IMG/VR virus record: IMGVR_UViG_3300017991_000083
Coordinates: 1-64,000 of that record
DNA: 64,000 bases
Reading direction: 5' to 3' (one strand)
DNA from: a virus
In this document: positions 15,760 to 23,411 of the stretch, piece after piece
Position numbering within the stretch: position 1 is the stretch's first letter
Layout: the number at the start of each line of letters is the position of its first letter
Translations under genes and position numbers: made by a program
The notes under the pieces: model-generated
The model's input: the letters and a program-made list of their open reading frames with translations, nothing else
Told to the model about the DNA's origin: nothing
Database searches by the model: none

Positions 15760-16456
15760 TCTGAGATCTCCTTTCTCGGGCCTTCCTACCCGCCTCCTTC
15801 TGTCGCCGGGGCCGTATCTTGTGGGGCGTGATGCCCTCGACATCGATGAGGCCCATGTGCATCGTGTCGCCGAGCAGGTCCGCTATCTTCGTCATCGTGA
15901 ACGATCGAGACGACAGCGCGTCTGTGACCTGCCTCAGAACGTCGCGGTGCCGCGTGCGCTGCCTGACCCGCAGAGCGGCCTCGCGATACTCATCGCAGAC
16001 CTTGACGATAGTCTCTCCGTGCTTGGCCGCGATCTCGTCGCGGACCACGTCGGCGGTCTTCTCGCTCGCCGCCGCGAGCTTCCTGGCCGTCGCGCTCACC
16101 AGGTCCTTTACCCGGTCCACGCTCGGCTTCTTGCCCTCCGAAACCTCAGCCCATCGGTAGAGGGTCTCTTTCGCAGAACCCTCCGTCGCATTGAGGTACT
16201 CCTGGGCCCGCGAAACGCGCTCCTCTGCATGTGCGAGCTGCGTACCGAAGAACGCCTTGGTGGCCGGCAGCTCGTCGAGCGCGTGCAGGACCTGGAACGG
16301 GTCCTCGCACCCGTCCCCCAGGGTCAGCATCTCGTCCAGGTCGACCCTGACGGTCTCCTTGCCTACAGGCAGGTCGAACACCCGCATCGAGGCAGGTAGC
16401 CTCAGGATCGAGAGCGAGTCTAGTTGGTGGAGCTTCTTGCTGGCTTCTCCGGCCAT
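15743..16456 (-). CDS. hypothetical helical protein next to SSB (237 aa)
   Basis: The ATG at 16456 follows AGGGGGGTGT. A beta-rich first 35 residues (LPVGKETVRVDLDEML) are followed by long amphipathic helices with heptad-like spacing (KTADVVRDEIAAKHGETIVKV) and a basic tail (RPRRQKEAGRKARERR). Sandwiched between polymerase and SSB genes with overlaps to both. A replication or recombination accessory role, for example a mediator, is inferred from context only. Confidence 0.65.
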   Translation of the reverse strand: MAGEASKKLHQLDSLSILRLPASMRVFDLPVGKETVRVDLDEMLTLGDGCEDPFQVLHALDELPATKAFFGTQLAHAEERVSRAQEYLNATEGSAKETLYRWAEVSEGKKPSVDRVKDLVSATARKLAAASEKTADVVRDEIAAKHGETIVKVCDEYREAALRVRQRTRHRDVLRQVTDALSSRSFTMTKIADLLGDTMHMGLIDVEGITPHKIRPRRQKEAGRKARERRSQSGAGE

Positions 16457-18405
16457 ACACCCCCCTCGAGAAAGAATCCTAGTGCCGTGACTTCGTGATG
16501 GAGCTCGGCCGCTCGCGACCAGGGCTTCACCTTCTTCTGCCCGAACAGGTCGCCCTGGTATTCCGCGCCGGCGAGCGCCGCCCGCAGGTCCGCCATGAGC
16601 TGCCACCTGGGCTTATCCATGTAGTCGAACGCGCCGGCCACGACCAGCTTCTTCGTGAGCACAGGCGACAGGTCATTGAGCCTCATGACCGTCGACATGT
16701 CGGGGAAGTGCCGCTCCTGGCGCCGGAGCAGTGACGCCAGGGCTTTCTCCCCGACCCCCTTGATAGCAGTCAGTGGGACACGGATGCCCCCGTCCTCGAT
16801 GGCGAATCGGGCAGCGCTCTTCCGCACATCGATGGGCAGGACACGAATCCCCATCCTCCGGCACTCGTCGAGCCCGCGGACTATGGACCTATTCCTCTTC
16901 TCGTTCGCGCCCTCGAGCGCGTTGTTCAGGAACGCACACATGAACTCCGTCGGGTAGTGGACCCTGAGCCACATCGTCTTGTAGGACCACTTCCCGCCGT
17001 AGCAGACGGCGTGCGACTTGTTGAATGCGTAGCGCGTCGCCGACTCCATGCGCTCCCATATCTCATCGGCCACGTCAGCGGGCACAACGCCCTGACGCTG
17101 ACAGCCTTCGATGAACATATGCTTGATGGCCTGGACCTCGGACCCGCCGCGGGCGAGCTTCTTGCCGATCATCCTGCGCGTGCGGTCGGCCTCCGAGGTC
17201 GACATGCCGGCGAGGGCGCGACAGATCTCGATGAACTGCTCCTGGTAGACGATGATGCCGTAGGTGTCCGCCAGGATGGGCTCGAGCGACGGATGCAGAT
17301 AGTGGGGCGTCCTCGAGGCGTAGTCGGCGACGAAGTCGATGGCGCCAGGGCGGCCGACGGCCGAGAGGTCGTAGAGCTCCCGGAACGACCGCGGCTGAAC
17401 CTCGGCAACGGAACGGCGGGACGTCTCGGTGTCTATCTGGAATCCGCCGAGCACGTCGCCCGCACACACGGCGTCGTAGACGGCAACATCCTCGAAGTCG
17501 ATGTTGTTCAGGTCCTCCAGGGTGTGGGGCCCATCCTCGTCCTCGATGAGCGCGAGGCAGCCCATCACCATCGTTATCGAGTCGACGCCCAGGATATCGA
17601 ACTTCACGAGTCCGAGCTTCTCGACCTGGTCCTTGTCCCACTGCGTCATGTAGACCTTTTCGCCGCCCGAGTCTGTGATGCGGAGCGGCATCAGAGTGTC
17701 GATAGGCGCCGGCGCTATCACCACGCCGGCCGCGTGTCGGCCCGTGTGTCGCGGCCTCGCGAGCAGGGTCTGGACCAGCTCGTAGAGGCCAGGATGCTTC
17801 TCGAGGTAGACCTTCAGCCGGTCGGGGTCGTCTGCATCGTCGAGCGTCAAAGGCTTGCCAGTCTCCTTGTCGACGTACTCTCCGTAGCGGAAGCAGGACT
17901 TGACCTTCTCGAGCGTCACCTGCGGGACCCTCAGAGTCCGCCCGGCCTCGTCGATGGCGCCACGGAGCCCGAAGGTCGCGAACGAGATGATCTGAGCGAC
18001 GTGCCGGGAACCGTACGTGTCCCTGATGTAGTCGAAGATCTCCTGGCGACGGCTATGCTGGAAGTCGAGGTCGATGTCCGGGGGACTGACTCTGGCGGGG
18101 TTCAGAAACCGCTCGAAGACCAGCCCGAACTCGAGCGGGTCCAGGTGCGTCACCCTGAGGCAGTAGCAGACGCAGGACGCCGGAGCGCTCCCGCGCCCGT
18201 CGTTCATGCCGATGCCCTGCTCTCGGGCGAATCGGCAGAGGTCGTAGGCTATCAGGAAGTACGGCGCCCACCCGCCCTCTTTGATGACCGAGAGCTCGTA
18301 GTTGCAGCGCTCCTCGTGCGCGGGCGTCAGTGCCCGGTCACGCAGGCCCTGGGTGGTGAGCATGGCGAGATGCTGCATGGGATCGCCAGGAAATGCCTTC
18401 TTCAC
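16420..18405 (-). CDS. DNA polymerase III alpha, catalytic fragment (661 aa)
   Basis: Contains palm, fingers and HhH region but no PHP domain. GRGSAPASC, then PDIDLDF near residue 105 and KFDILG near residue 269 supply the three catalytic Asp. Later come RTRRMIGKKLARGG, AFNKSHAVCY and the helix-hairpin-helix KGVGEKAL. It ends at the ALGFFLEG motif and so lacks the OB-fold and tau-binding parts of cellular DnaE. A GTG start at 18405 follows ACGGGGGCA. The missing N-terminal PHP domain is encoded at 18959-19825, with an unrelated gene in between. Confidence 0.93.
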   Translation of the reverse strand: MKKAFPGDPMQHLAMLTTQGLRDRALTPAHEERCNYELSVIKEGGWAPYFLIAYDLCRFAREQGIGMNDGRGSAPASCVCYCLRVTHLDPLEFGLVFERFLNPARVSPPDIDLDFQHSRRQEIFDYIRDTYGSRHVAQIISFATFGLRGAIDEAGRTLRVPQVTLEKVKSCFRYGEYVDKETGKPLTLDDADDPDRLKVYLEKHPGLYELVQTLLARPRHTGRHAAGVVIAPAPIDTLMPLRITDSGGEKVYMTQWDKDQVEKLGLVKFDILGVDSITMVMGCLALIEDEDGPHTLEDLNNIDFEDVAVYDAVCAGDVLGGFQIDTETSRRSVAEVQPRSFRELYDLSAVGRPGAIDFVADYASRTPHYLHPSLEPILADTYGIIVYQEQFIEICRALAGMSTSEADRTRRMIGKKLARGGSEVQAIKHMFIEGCQRQGVVPADVADEIWERMESATRYAFNKSHAVCYGGKWSYKTMWLRVHYPTEFMCAFLNNALEGANEKRNRSIVRGLDECRRMGIRVLPIDVRKSAARFAIEDGGIRVPLTAIKGVGEKALASLLRRQERHFPDMSTVMRLNDLSPVLTKKLVVAGAFDYMDKPRWQLMADLRAALAGAEYQGDLFGQKKVKPWSRAAELHHEVTALGFFLEGGVWPEKPARSSTN

Positions 18406-18902
18406 TGCCCCCGTCTTTCTCGCTTGTAGAGGTCCGTGATGTCCTCAAGCGTCACATCGTCGGCTGAGACTGCAAGCGGCCGCAACTTGTCTCCGACGGC
18501 GGAGCGCTCGGCGGCCCCTGCCCTGGAGCTTTGCCCCCCCGCCTCAGGCTGACTGCCAGCGGTTATGGGAGCCTCGCCCGCGGGCGGAGCCGGTCGAGCG
18601 CCCGCCTGACGGTCGGCCTCATACCCCTCCCCCGGCAGAAGCCGAAACGGTTCGTCGCCGGCGCCGCCTAGAACGTCAATCCCCCTCTTCTTCGTCCGGT
18701 GAAGGACCGTATCCACGAGAGCGCGATGGTCGCGGCTCTCGATCTGCGATTCGACCACCGCTATCAGCTCGTTCCTCGTGTAGCCCAGGCGCAACAGCTC
18801 GAATACCTTGTACTGCTTCCCTGGTCGGAACGGATTGGGCGCCTCGGCTGCAAACTTGCTCGAGGGCTCCGGGTGGCGGGCGGTCCCATTGTCACCAGCC
18901 AT
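18402..18902 (-). CDS. hypothetical protein between polymerase halves (166 aa)
   Basis: The start at 18902 follows AAGGGAG. An N-terminal helical domain (KVFELLRLGYTRNELIAVVE, like a small DNA-binding or dimer fold) is followed by a disordered Pro/Ala/Gly linker and a short acidic helix at the end (VTLEDITDLYKRERR). No homing-endonuclease or intein motif is visible. Its position, inside the split polymerase operon and 4-base overlapped with the catalytic fragment, suggests a role in the polymerase complex, possibly bridging the two halves. That is inference. Confidence 0.65.
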   Translation of the reverse strand: MAGDNGTARHPEPSSKFAAEAPNPFRPGKQYKVFELLRLGYTRNELIAVVESQIESRDHRALVDTVLHRTKKRGIDVLGGAGDEPFRLLPGEGYEADRQAGARPAPPAGEAPITAGSQPEAGGQSSRAGAAERSAVGDKLRPLAVSADDVTLEDITDLYKRERRGQ

Positions 18903-18928
18903 ACCGAGTCTCCCTTGTCTGTGCCCTC

Positions 18929-18946
18929 ACTCGATATACGCCAATC
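18929..18946 (-). promoter_or_regulatory. 18-bp conserved intergenic element, copy 1
   Basis: ACTCGATATACGCCAATC (plus strand) is identical to 30739-30756. Read leftward it becomes GATTGGCGTATATCGAGT and ends 27 bases before the start of the 18402-18902 gene. It lies within the 56-bp gap after the polymerase PHP gene. TATATC could serve as a -10; no consistent -35 is shared. Candidate phage-specific promoter. Confidence 0.55.
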
Positions 18947-18958
18947 CAGCGGAATCGG

Positions 18959-19825
18959 TCAGGCGGTTTCTGCGCTCCTGAACGTCGGATACTTCGGCGA
19001 AGTGTCCATTTTGACGTGCATAACGCTATCTGCGATGGCCACAGCCCGGTCCATCGCTTCCGCCAGGAAGCCCCGGTCCATGTCCGAGTAGACGTTCCGG
19101 AAGGTCTCACAGAGCTCGGCGCGGGTCTTGAGCCAGAGATTCGACGTGTTCGCCTCCAGCCGACCCTTCGTGTTCACGAGCATGATGTCCTTGTGCATCT
19201 TCACCTGCGACCGGGTCGCGTAGTGGACGTCGTTCGTCACGACGACAGGAACCCCGTGCTTCCTCGAGAAGTCCACGATCTGATAATTCAGCTCATGGAC
19301 CTCAGGGATTGCGAGGGGCATCAGCTCGATGAACGCACGGTCGGGGAACATCTCGGCGAGCTGGCGATAGAACGCCAGAGCCCCGGCCTCATCGCCGGCT
19401 GCCAGAAGTCGCTGTATCTTGCCCATCATGCAGCCGCCAAGCACGACGAGACCCTCGGCATAGGTGCCGAGGGTCTCCAGGTCGATGCGCGGGCGACGAA
19501 AGAACCCTTCAACGAAGCTCGCGGTCGAGAGCTTGCACAGGTTCTCGTAGCCCTTCTTCGTTCTAGCGAGCACGGTCAGGTGCGTGACCGGGCCCTTCTC
19601 GGAGAGGTCGTCCGCCAGGTAGAACTCGCACCCGAAGATCGGCTTGACCTTGTGGCGCTCACAGGCCATCGCATGGTCGAACGTCCCGTACATATTCCCG
19701 TGGTCCGTCAGCGCGAGAGCCGACATCTTCTTCGCCGCCGCGGCCAGTGCGAGCTCGTCAGGAGAGCAGACCCCGTCGAGGAGCGAATACCAGGAGTGGA
19801 CGTGTAGGTGGACAAATGGTCTCAT
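18959..19825 (-). CDS. DNA polymerase III alpha, PHP fragment (288 aa)
   Basis: The N-terminal PHP domain of a C-family polymerase as a separate protein. The metal ligands of the proofreading-type PHP all appear present: HLHVH, LLDG, TDHG, GCEF, the His of HLTVLA, the Cys of LGGCMMG, and NDVH. It ends at KYPTF, the point where cellular DnaE passes from the PHP to the palm. The ATG at 19825 overlaps the previous stop. Likely associates with the catalytic fragment encoded at 16420-18405 and may be a 3'-5' exonuclease. Confidence 0.9.
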   Translation of the reverse strand: MRPFVHLHVHSWYSLLDGVCSPDELALAAAAKKMSALALTDHGNMYGTFDHAMACERHKVKPIFGCEFYLADDLSEKGPVTHLTVLARTKKGYENLCKLSTASFVEGFFRRPRIDLETLGTYAEGLVVLGGCMMGKIQRLLAAGDEAGALAFYRQLAEMFPDRAFIELMPLAIPEVHELNYQIVDFSRKHGVPVVVTNDVHYATRSQVKMHKDIMLVNTKGRLEANTSNLWLKTRAELCETFRNVYSDMDRGFLAEAMDRAVAIADSVMHVKMDTSPKYPTFRSAETA

Positions 19826-20037
19826 GCCTTGTGTAGGAACCCCTCTCTCACGAACCGCTTGATCTTGCCCTTCTCGCTCTTCGGACACCCGTCGACCTCG
19901 CACGACGCCGCGATGCCGTAGACGCCCATCGGATAGAACATGTAGTAGTCAGCATCATCCGGCAGCGCCGACAGCGACGTGATGATCGCGATGCGCGTGC
20001 CGGCCGGTGTCTCGAACACGAGCGGCGGGCGTTTCAG
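19822..20037 (-). CDS. hypothetical small protein, possible CTG start (71 aa)
   Basis: The frame reads LVFETPAGTRIAI ... CEVDGCPKSEKGKIKRF and looks protein-like, but has no ATG before residue 29. A CTG at 20037 sits 7 bases after a perfect AGAGGAGG; a GTG at 20019 is the alternative. It overlaps the end of the sigma-like gene by 83 bases, so a frameshift extension of that gene is another explanation. Function unknown. Confidence 0.45.
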   Translation of the reverse strand: MKRPPLVFETPAGTRIAIITSLSALPDDADYYMFYPMGVYGIAASCEVDGCPKSEKGKIKRFVREGFLHKA

Positions 20038-20641
20038 CTCTCGACCTCCTCTGGCAGAACTGCTTGACCTCGGCGAACATGCGCCCAACTGCACGGCGGC
20101 GGCTCGGGCTCCGTTCGCCGAACATCTCGAACGCAACGTCTGAGAACGTCGCGCCAGTAGCGAGGAGCTCGAGGACCTGGGCACAGTCGGCCTTGCCGGC
20201 CTCTCGAAGCTCGCCGGCGAATGTCTCGATATCGATCCGGGCTCTGACGGCAGGGCCATGTGACTGCGTCTGCCAGGTCAGGCCGTAGTAGGATGCGTCG
20301 GGACGGGGATTCCTCTTCTGAGCGGCACCGCGACGGACCGCCCTGCACACGTGCTTGTCATGCACGAGTCTGAAGACCCAGGCCGCGAACGGTGCGCCGC
20401 GGCTCTCGTCCCAACGCACATGTCCCGTAGTGTCACACGCCGCGTGCCAGACGGCGTCCTGCACCCACAGAAGGAGCTCGTCTTCCTGAAGGGCCTGGTC
20501 GGAGAGCTCCTCGGCTCGCCGCCTGGCCCACGCTCGCACCTTCTCTGCTTCGAGGAACTCAGTGACGAGCCGCTCGAGCGCGACGTCGTCGCCGTCCCTC
20601 ACTTGCCCCACAAGGTTGTGAATCGCCATGTCGGATACCAC
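19955..20641 (-). CDS. sigma-factor-like protein (228 aa)
   Basis: A GTG start at 20641 follows GGAGG with a 6-base spacer. Residues 12-95 follow the pattern of sigma70 region 2: ALERLVTEFLEAE, then LWVQDAVWHA and APFAAWVFRLVHDKHV with basic residues after it. A second helical unit near residues 150-190 (CAQVLELLATGATFSDVAFEMFG ... RRAVGRMFAEV) resembles region 4. The last 30 residues look less protein-like. A phage sigma factor or a degenerate relative is inferred; it could read the conserved 18-bp elements. Confidence 0.5.
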   Translation of the reverse strand: MVSDMAIHNLVGQVRDGDDVALERLVTEFLEAEKVRAWARRRAEELSDQALQEDELLLWVQDAVWHAACDTTGHVRWDESRGAPFAAWVFRLVHDKHVCRAVRRGAAQKRNPRPDASYYGLTWQTQSHGPAVRARIDIETFAGELREAGKADCAQVLELLATGATFSDVAFEMFGERSPSRRRAVGRMFAEVKQFCQRRSRAETPAARVRDTGRHAHRDHHVAVGAAG

Positions 20642-20682
20642 GGTCAGCCTCCGGAACGGGTCCGCGTCGGTATCTGGCGGGG

Positions 20683-20982
20683 TCAGTCGTCGGTAGGAGT
20701 TGGACCAGGGCCCCCTGCCATCTGGATCTTGATGAGTTCACGTTCGACCGCTCGACGAATGATGTGCGACTCTGTCACCTTGAGCTGGCCCAGGTCAATG
20801 ACCTGTTCCCCGGTGCCAGACGTCACAGACCGCACGCTGGAACGGAGCTGCTCGGTCTCGTGCTCGGCCGCCCGCCTGAGCCAGTCCTTGATCTCGGGCG
20901 TCGTCTTGGCGACCAGTCTAGGCCGGGCTTCCCGTTTGCTCGAACGTGATGTCTTCCGACCCTTCCCATCTCGTGTATTCAT
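20683..20982 (-). CDS. small basic protein, ribbon-helix-helix-like (99 aa)
   Basis: The start at 20982 has an excellent AGGAGGG. A basic N-terminus (KGRKTSRSSKREARPR) precedes TTPEIKDWLRRAAEHE and ESHIIRRAVERELIKIQ, a strand-helix-helix layout like Arc/CopG DNA-binding proteins. It precedes the sigma-like gene, so it may be a transcription regulator. It overlaps the zinc protein gene upstream by 65 bases, which is unusual here. Confidence 0.6.
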   Translation of the reverse strand: MNTRDGKGRKTSRSSKREARPRLVAKTTPEIKDWLRRAAEHETEQLRSSVRSVTSGTGEQVIDLGQLKVTESHIIRRAVERELIKIQMAGGPGPTPTDD

Positions 20983-21217
20983 CGTTGCACCCTCCTACAA
21001 CGAGAGTGTAACACGAGTCCCATTCCGTGTCAACAGGAAAAGTCCACTGGTTCGTCGAGTCGCAGGGCTCGTAGTGCATGGGCGGGGCAAGGCCCAGGCC
21101 AATGCAGTGAAGACAGGCATAGGAACCGTCTTCACAGAGGTAGAGACAGAGGACCATGTAGCCGCAAACGGGGCACTGAATGAGATGGGGATCGGGTGAG
21201 TTTGTGTAGCTCGGCAT
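20918..21217 (-). CDS. zinc-ribbon protein (99 aa)
   Basis: Begins MPSYTNSPDPH at 21217 with CAGGGGGC as ribosome site. CPVC and CLHC about 22 residues apart form a zinc ribbon with an extra CLYLC between. The C-terminal third is acidic. Its leader contains a strong multi-stem structure (21235-21300) ending about 18 bases before the start. Function unknown. Confidence 0.65.
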   Translation of the reverse strand: MPSYTNSPDPHLIQCPVCGYMVLCLYLCEDGSYACLHCIGLGLAPPMHYEPCDSTNQWTFPVDTEWDSCYTLVVGGCNDEYTRWEGSEDITFEQTGSPA

Positions 21218-21234
21218 GACGCCCCCTGGGAGAG

Positions 21235-21300
21235 GGTGTCGCGCACGCGGACAAGTTCTGCGCCGACCACAGAACCGGGGGCTGCCCGGCACGCGACACC
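21235..21300 (-). ncRNA. structured leader: three-stem RNA element
   Basis: The gap between two genes folds into three nested stems: GGTGTCGCG (21235-21243) with CGCGACACC (21292-21300), GTTCTG (21255-21260) with CAGAAC (21270-21275), and CCGGG (21275-21279) with CCCGG (21285-21289). This gives a three-way junction of 66 nucleotides in the leader of the zinc-ribbon gene. It is not a convincing tRNA (no T-arm, wrong loop sizes). A cis-acting control RNA is the likely reading. Confidence 0.45.
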
Positions 21301-21304
21301 GAAC

Positions 21305-21808
21305 CTACAGGTCGAACTCGCACAGCTCCACTCGGCAGAAGACGTCCCTGGGGTAGGGGCCGTGGATCTGCACCTGGATAAAGCCTACTCCCGCACAGTC
21401 ACGAACTAGCGCCAGCCGCCCATGCGCGAGGAGATCGTCGGGCCCGTCCGGGACCCTCTTCGACTTCTTCGGGAACAGGGCGTCCTCAATGCCCTTGACG
21501 ACGTTGCCGGTATCACCATGCTGCTTGCCCGCGAACTGGATCGCACAGTCGACGTAGTACTGGACGTTCCCCTCTCGAATCTCTGGCCAGACAACGTCGC
21601 GGATCCACTGCCAGAGGTCAAGGGGGATGGACTCGATGATGTAGTCCTTGAAGCCGATGTAGCGAGCGTACTGAGTTGGGCGCCCATCCTTCGTCCTCAT
21701 CATCTGCCACTTCTGTCGCGCAGTCGTCCTAGTCCAAGGGATGGGATTGCCTTCAGGGTCGTACTGGTTCCCTCTAACCTCGAAGGAAGCAAGGACCAGA
21801 GGTTTCAC
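21305..21808 (-). CDS. RusA-like Holliday junction resolvase (167 aa)
   Basis: The key pattern is GDTGNVVKGIEDALFP ... PDDLLAHGRLAL: Asp, Asn, Lys, then the DAL motif and a later Asp-Asp, the RusA acidic site plan. Preceded by beta strands (VLASFEVRG). A GTG start at 21808 has GGGAG 9 bases away. RusA-type enzymes cut four-way junctions and fit the recombination and replication neighbours. The family match is from motif spacing and moderate. Confidence 0.6.
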   Translation of the reverse strand: MKPLVLASFEVRGNQYDPEGNPIPWTRTTARQKWQMMRTKDGRPTQYARYIGFKDYIIESIPLDLWQWIRDVVWPEIREGNVQYYVDCAIQFAGKQHGDTGNVVKGIEDALFPKKSKRVPDGPDDLLAHGRLALVRDCAGVGFIQVQIHGPYPRDVFCRVELCEFDL

Positions 21809-21830
21809 AGAGGATCACTCCCTCAGGGGT

Positions 21831-22838
21831 CTATGCGGCTCCTGGTCGACGTACCCTATCTAGCCTCTGAGAGAGGCTACGGCTGCCAGGATAGGAGATT
21901 TCGCTCCCCTGAGAAAGTGAAAGTGATAACAGCTTCAGGAACGAGTCACGGTCCGGGACCTCGCCCGGGTCCTTGCACGGACCGAGGTAGAGAACGGACT
22001 GCTTGACCGCGCTCCCGCGCAGCGCACGGAACCCTTCGCCAGTTCCGACACGGCCGGCAACGTCGTTGTCCAGCGCCCATATCACTTCGTCGGCACGCAG
22101 CAGCATCTCGATCTGCCTGTTGCTCGGACGCGCACCCAGGAGCGCCACGACCTCGAACCCGAACGACCAGACCTTGAGAGCATCGAAGATGCCCTCGACG
22201 ACAATCACCGAAAGTAACCTCTGTCTCTGTGCGACGCGAAGAATCGGCGGCGTGAACAGGGGAACCAGGTGCTGGCCGTAGAGGACCTCGGACTTCTTCG
22301 CCCCCTTCGGGTAGCGATACTGCTTGCCGACCAGGGAGCGCGTTGCCTCGAACATGACCGGACCCATGTTCGGGCTCCGGACCGGGAAGTGTAGTAGCTC
22401 CCCGTCCCGCCCTCTCGACGTCCATAGGTCCCAGGACCGAGCCAGATCCGCTATCTGGCCGGCGTCGAACCCGCGCCCCTTCAGGTATTCGACCCCGCGC
22501 TCAGAGAGCGTACCATAGGACCTCGAGCGCGTCTTCCCGCCGAGCTCCAGGCGATGTATCGGGGCCTCGTGCCGGCGCAGGTCCCGGACCCTGTCGCCGA
22601 GTCTGTCGGCCCCCTGGTATCGCAGACTCGACGCATCGTAGCCCCACATCTTCAGGAGCTTCGCGAGCGATCCTCCACCACAGACGAAGCAGTTGTAGAC
22701 CCCCTTCTCGACATTCACCGAGAACGACGGGGTCGACTCGTCGTGGAGCGGGCAGCAGCACCAGACCTCGTCATCGCGGATCGCGACCTGGTCACAGCCC
22801 TGCTCCTCGAGGATCTCCGCTATCTTTTCGAGCGTCAT
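21831..22838 (-). CDS. DnaG-type primase (335 aa)
   Basis: CHC2-type zinc finger near residues 28-54 (CPLH ... CFVC) followed by a TOPRIM domain: VVEGIFDALK near residue 213 and the Asp motif ALDNDVAG near residue 257. No C-terminal helicase-binding domain is obvious, giving a compact phage primase. The ATG at 22838 has GGGAG upstream and overlaps the preceding zinc protein by 47 bases. Makes RNA primers for the DnaB-type helicase and polymerase. Confidence 0.92.
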   Translation of the reverse strand: MTLEKIAEILEEQGCDQVAIRDDEVWCCCPLHDESTPSFSVNVEKGVYNCFVCGGGSLAKLLKMWGYDASSLRYQGADRLGDRVRDLRRHEAPIHRLELGGKTRSRSYGTLSERGVEYLKGRGFDAGQIADLARSWDLWTSRGRDGELLHFPVRSPNMGPVMFEATRSLVGKQYRYPKGAKKSEVLYGQHLVPLFTPPILRVAQRQRLLSVIVVEGIFDALKVWSFGFEVVALLGARPSNRQIEMLLRADEVIWALDNDVAGRVGTGEGFRALRGSAVKQSVLYLGPCKDPGEVPDRDSFLKLLSLSLSQGSEISYPGSRSLSQRLDRVRRPGAA

Positions 22839-23094
22839 CAGGGAATCTCCCACAAGGGCTCTCCCACAAGTCGAGGTTCCTATCGAACAGGGCGCTGCCA
22901 CAGACCTGACACTTCACGGGGCTCACGTTACGCCAATAGACCTGCCCGCAACAGAAGCACGTCCAGTAGTGCTCGAGGAGATAGTGCATCAGCGCCGCAT
23001 CTACATCCCTCGCGATGGCCAAAGCGAACTCGTTGCGGACCTCCCGCATGAACTCGTGATCGTCCTCCGGCCACTCCTTCGGGGGAGTCTCCAC
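22792..23094 (-). CDS. zinc-ribbon protein (100 aa)
   Basis: The core reads WPEDDHEFMREVRNEFAL, then CFCCGQVYW ... CQVCGS, a zinc ribbon. The start is uncertain: GTG at 23094 follows the stop of the tiny gene upstream by 5 bases; ATG at 23139 (GAGGG upstream) would add 15 residues but overlap that gene. Ends 47 bases inside the primase gene. Function unknown. Confidence 0.55.
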   Translation of the reverse strand: METPPKEWPEDDHEFMREVRNEFALAIARDVDAALMHYLLEHYWTCFCCGQVYWRNVSPVKCQVCGSALFDRNLDLWESPCGRFPDDARKDSGDPRGAGL

Positions 23095-23099
23095 TTTTC

Positions 23100-23195
23100 C
23101 TATGACACTTCGATGTCCCAGGGATCCCTGTGACCGCATTTCTTCTTCGCCCTCTCTATCAGCCAGAACATGAGGCAGATCAGCAGGTAGCGCAT
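23100..23195 (-). CDS. tiny membrane protein (31 aa)
   Basis: The ATG at 23195 directly follows the TAG of the gene above and has GGAG 9 bases upstream. The product starts MRYLLICLMFWLIE and continues with a Lys-rich stretch, so it is a single membrane helix followed by a positive cytoplasmic tail. It exactly fills the gap between two zinc or small-protein genes. Function unknown; at this length the call rests on spacing, ribosome site and hydrophobicity. Confidence 0.45.
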   Translation of the reverse strand: MRYLLICLMFWLIERAKKKCGHRDPWDIEVS

Positions 23196-23411
23196 CTAGT
23201 AGAGCTCCGTCGGTTGCTGCCGTTGCCTGTTCCCCTCGATGACGATGCGCCTCAGCATCGCGTCGTCCGCCTCGGCCGTCCAGGTCCGCAAGGGCAGACT
23301 GCAGTCCCACTCCTGGAAGTTAGGGATACCGTCCGGAGTTTGGTCTCCGCGGCCTAACCCCAGTCGTCGACTCCCGTGACCGTCGGATTCGACCCCGGCC
23401 ATCTGTCCCAT
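23196..23411 (-). CDS. hypothetical protein (71 aa)
   Basis: The start at 23411 (MGQMAG) is supported by GGAGGG 9 bases upstream, though it overlaps the preceding gene by 58 bases. No other start with a ribosome site exists in this frame before residue 50. The C-terminal half (ADDAMLRRIVIEGNRQRQ) is helical. Function unknown. Confidence 0.45.
   Translation of the reverse strand: MGQMAGVESDGHGSRRLGLGRGDQTPDGIPNFQEWDCSLPLRTWTAEADDAMLRRIVIEGNRQRQQPTELY

Noticed and set aside
18402-18902. Homing endonuclease or intein remnant explaining the split polymerase
   Set aside because: No LAGLIDADG, HNH or GIY-YIG motif, and no intein splice-junction residues at the polymerase ends.
21235-21300. tRNA gene
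   Set aside because: Has an acceptor-like stem, but no T-arm, wrong loop sizes and no plausible anticodon arm on either strand.
22660-22690. Another copy of the 14-bp repeat in the primase gene
   Set aside because: Only a partial match (CGAGCGAT) with no partner at 26 bp; expected by chance in this GC-rich sequence.
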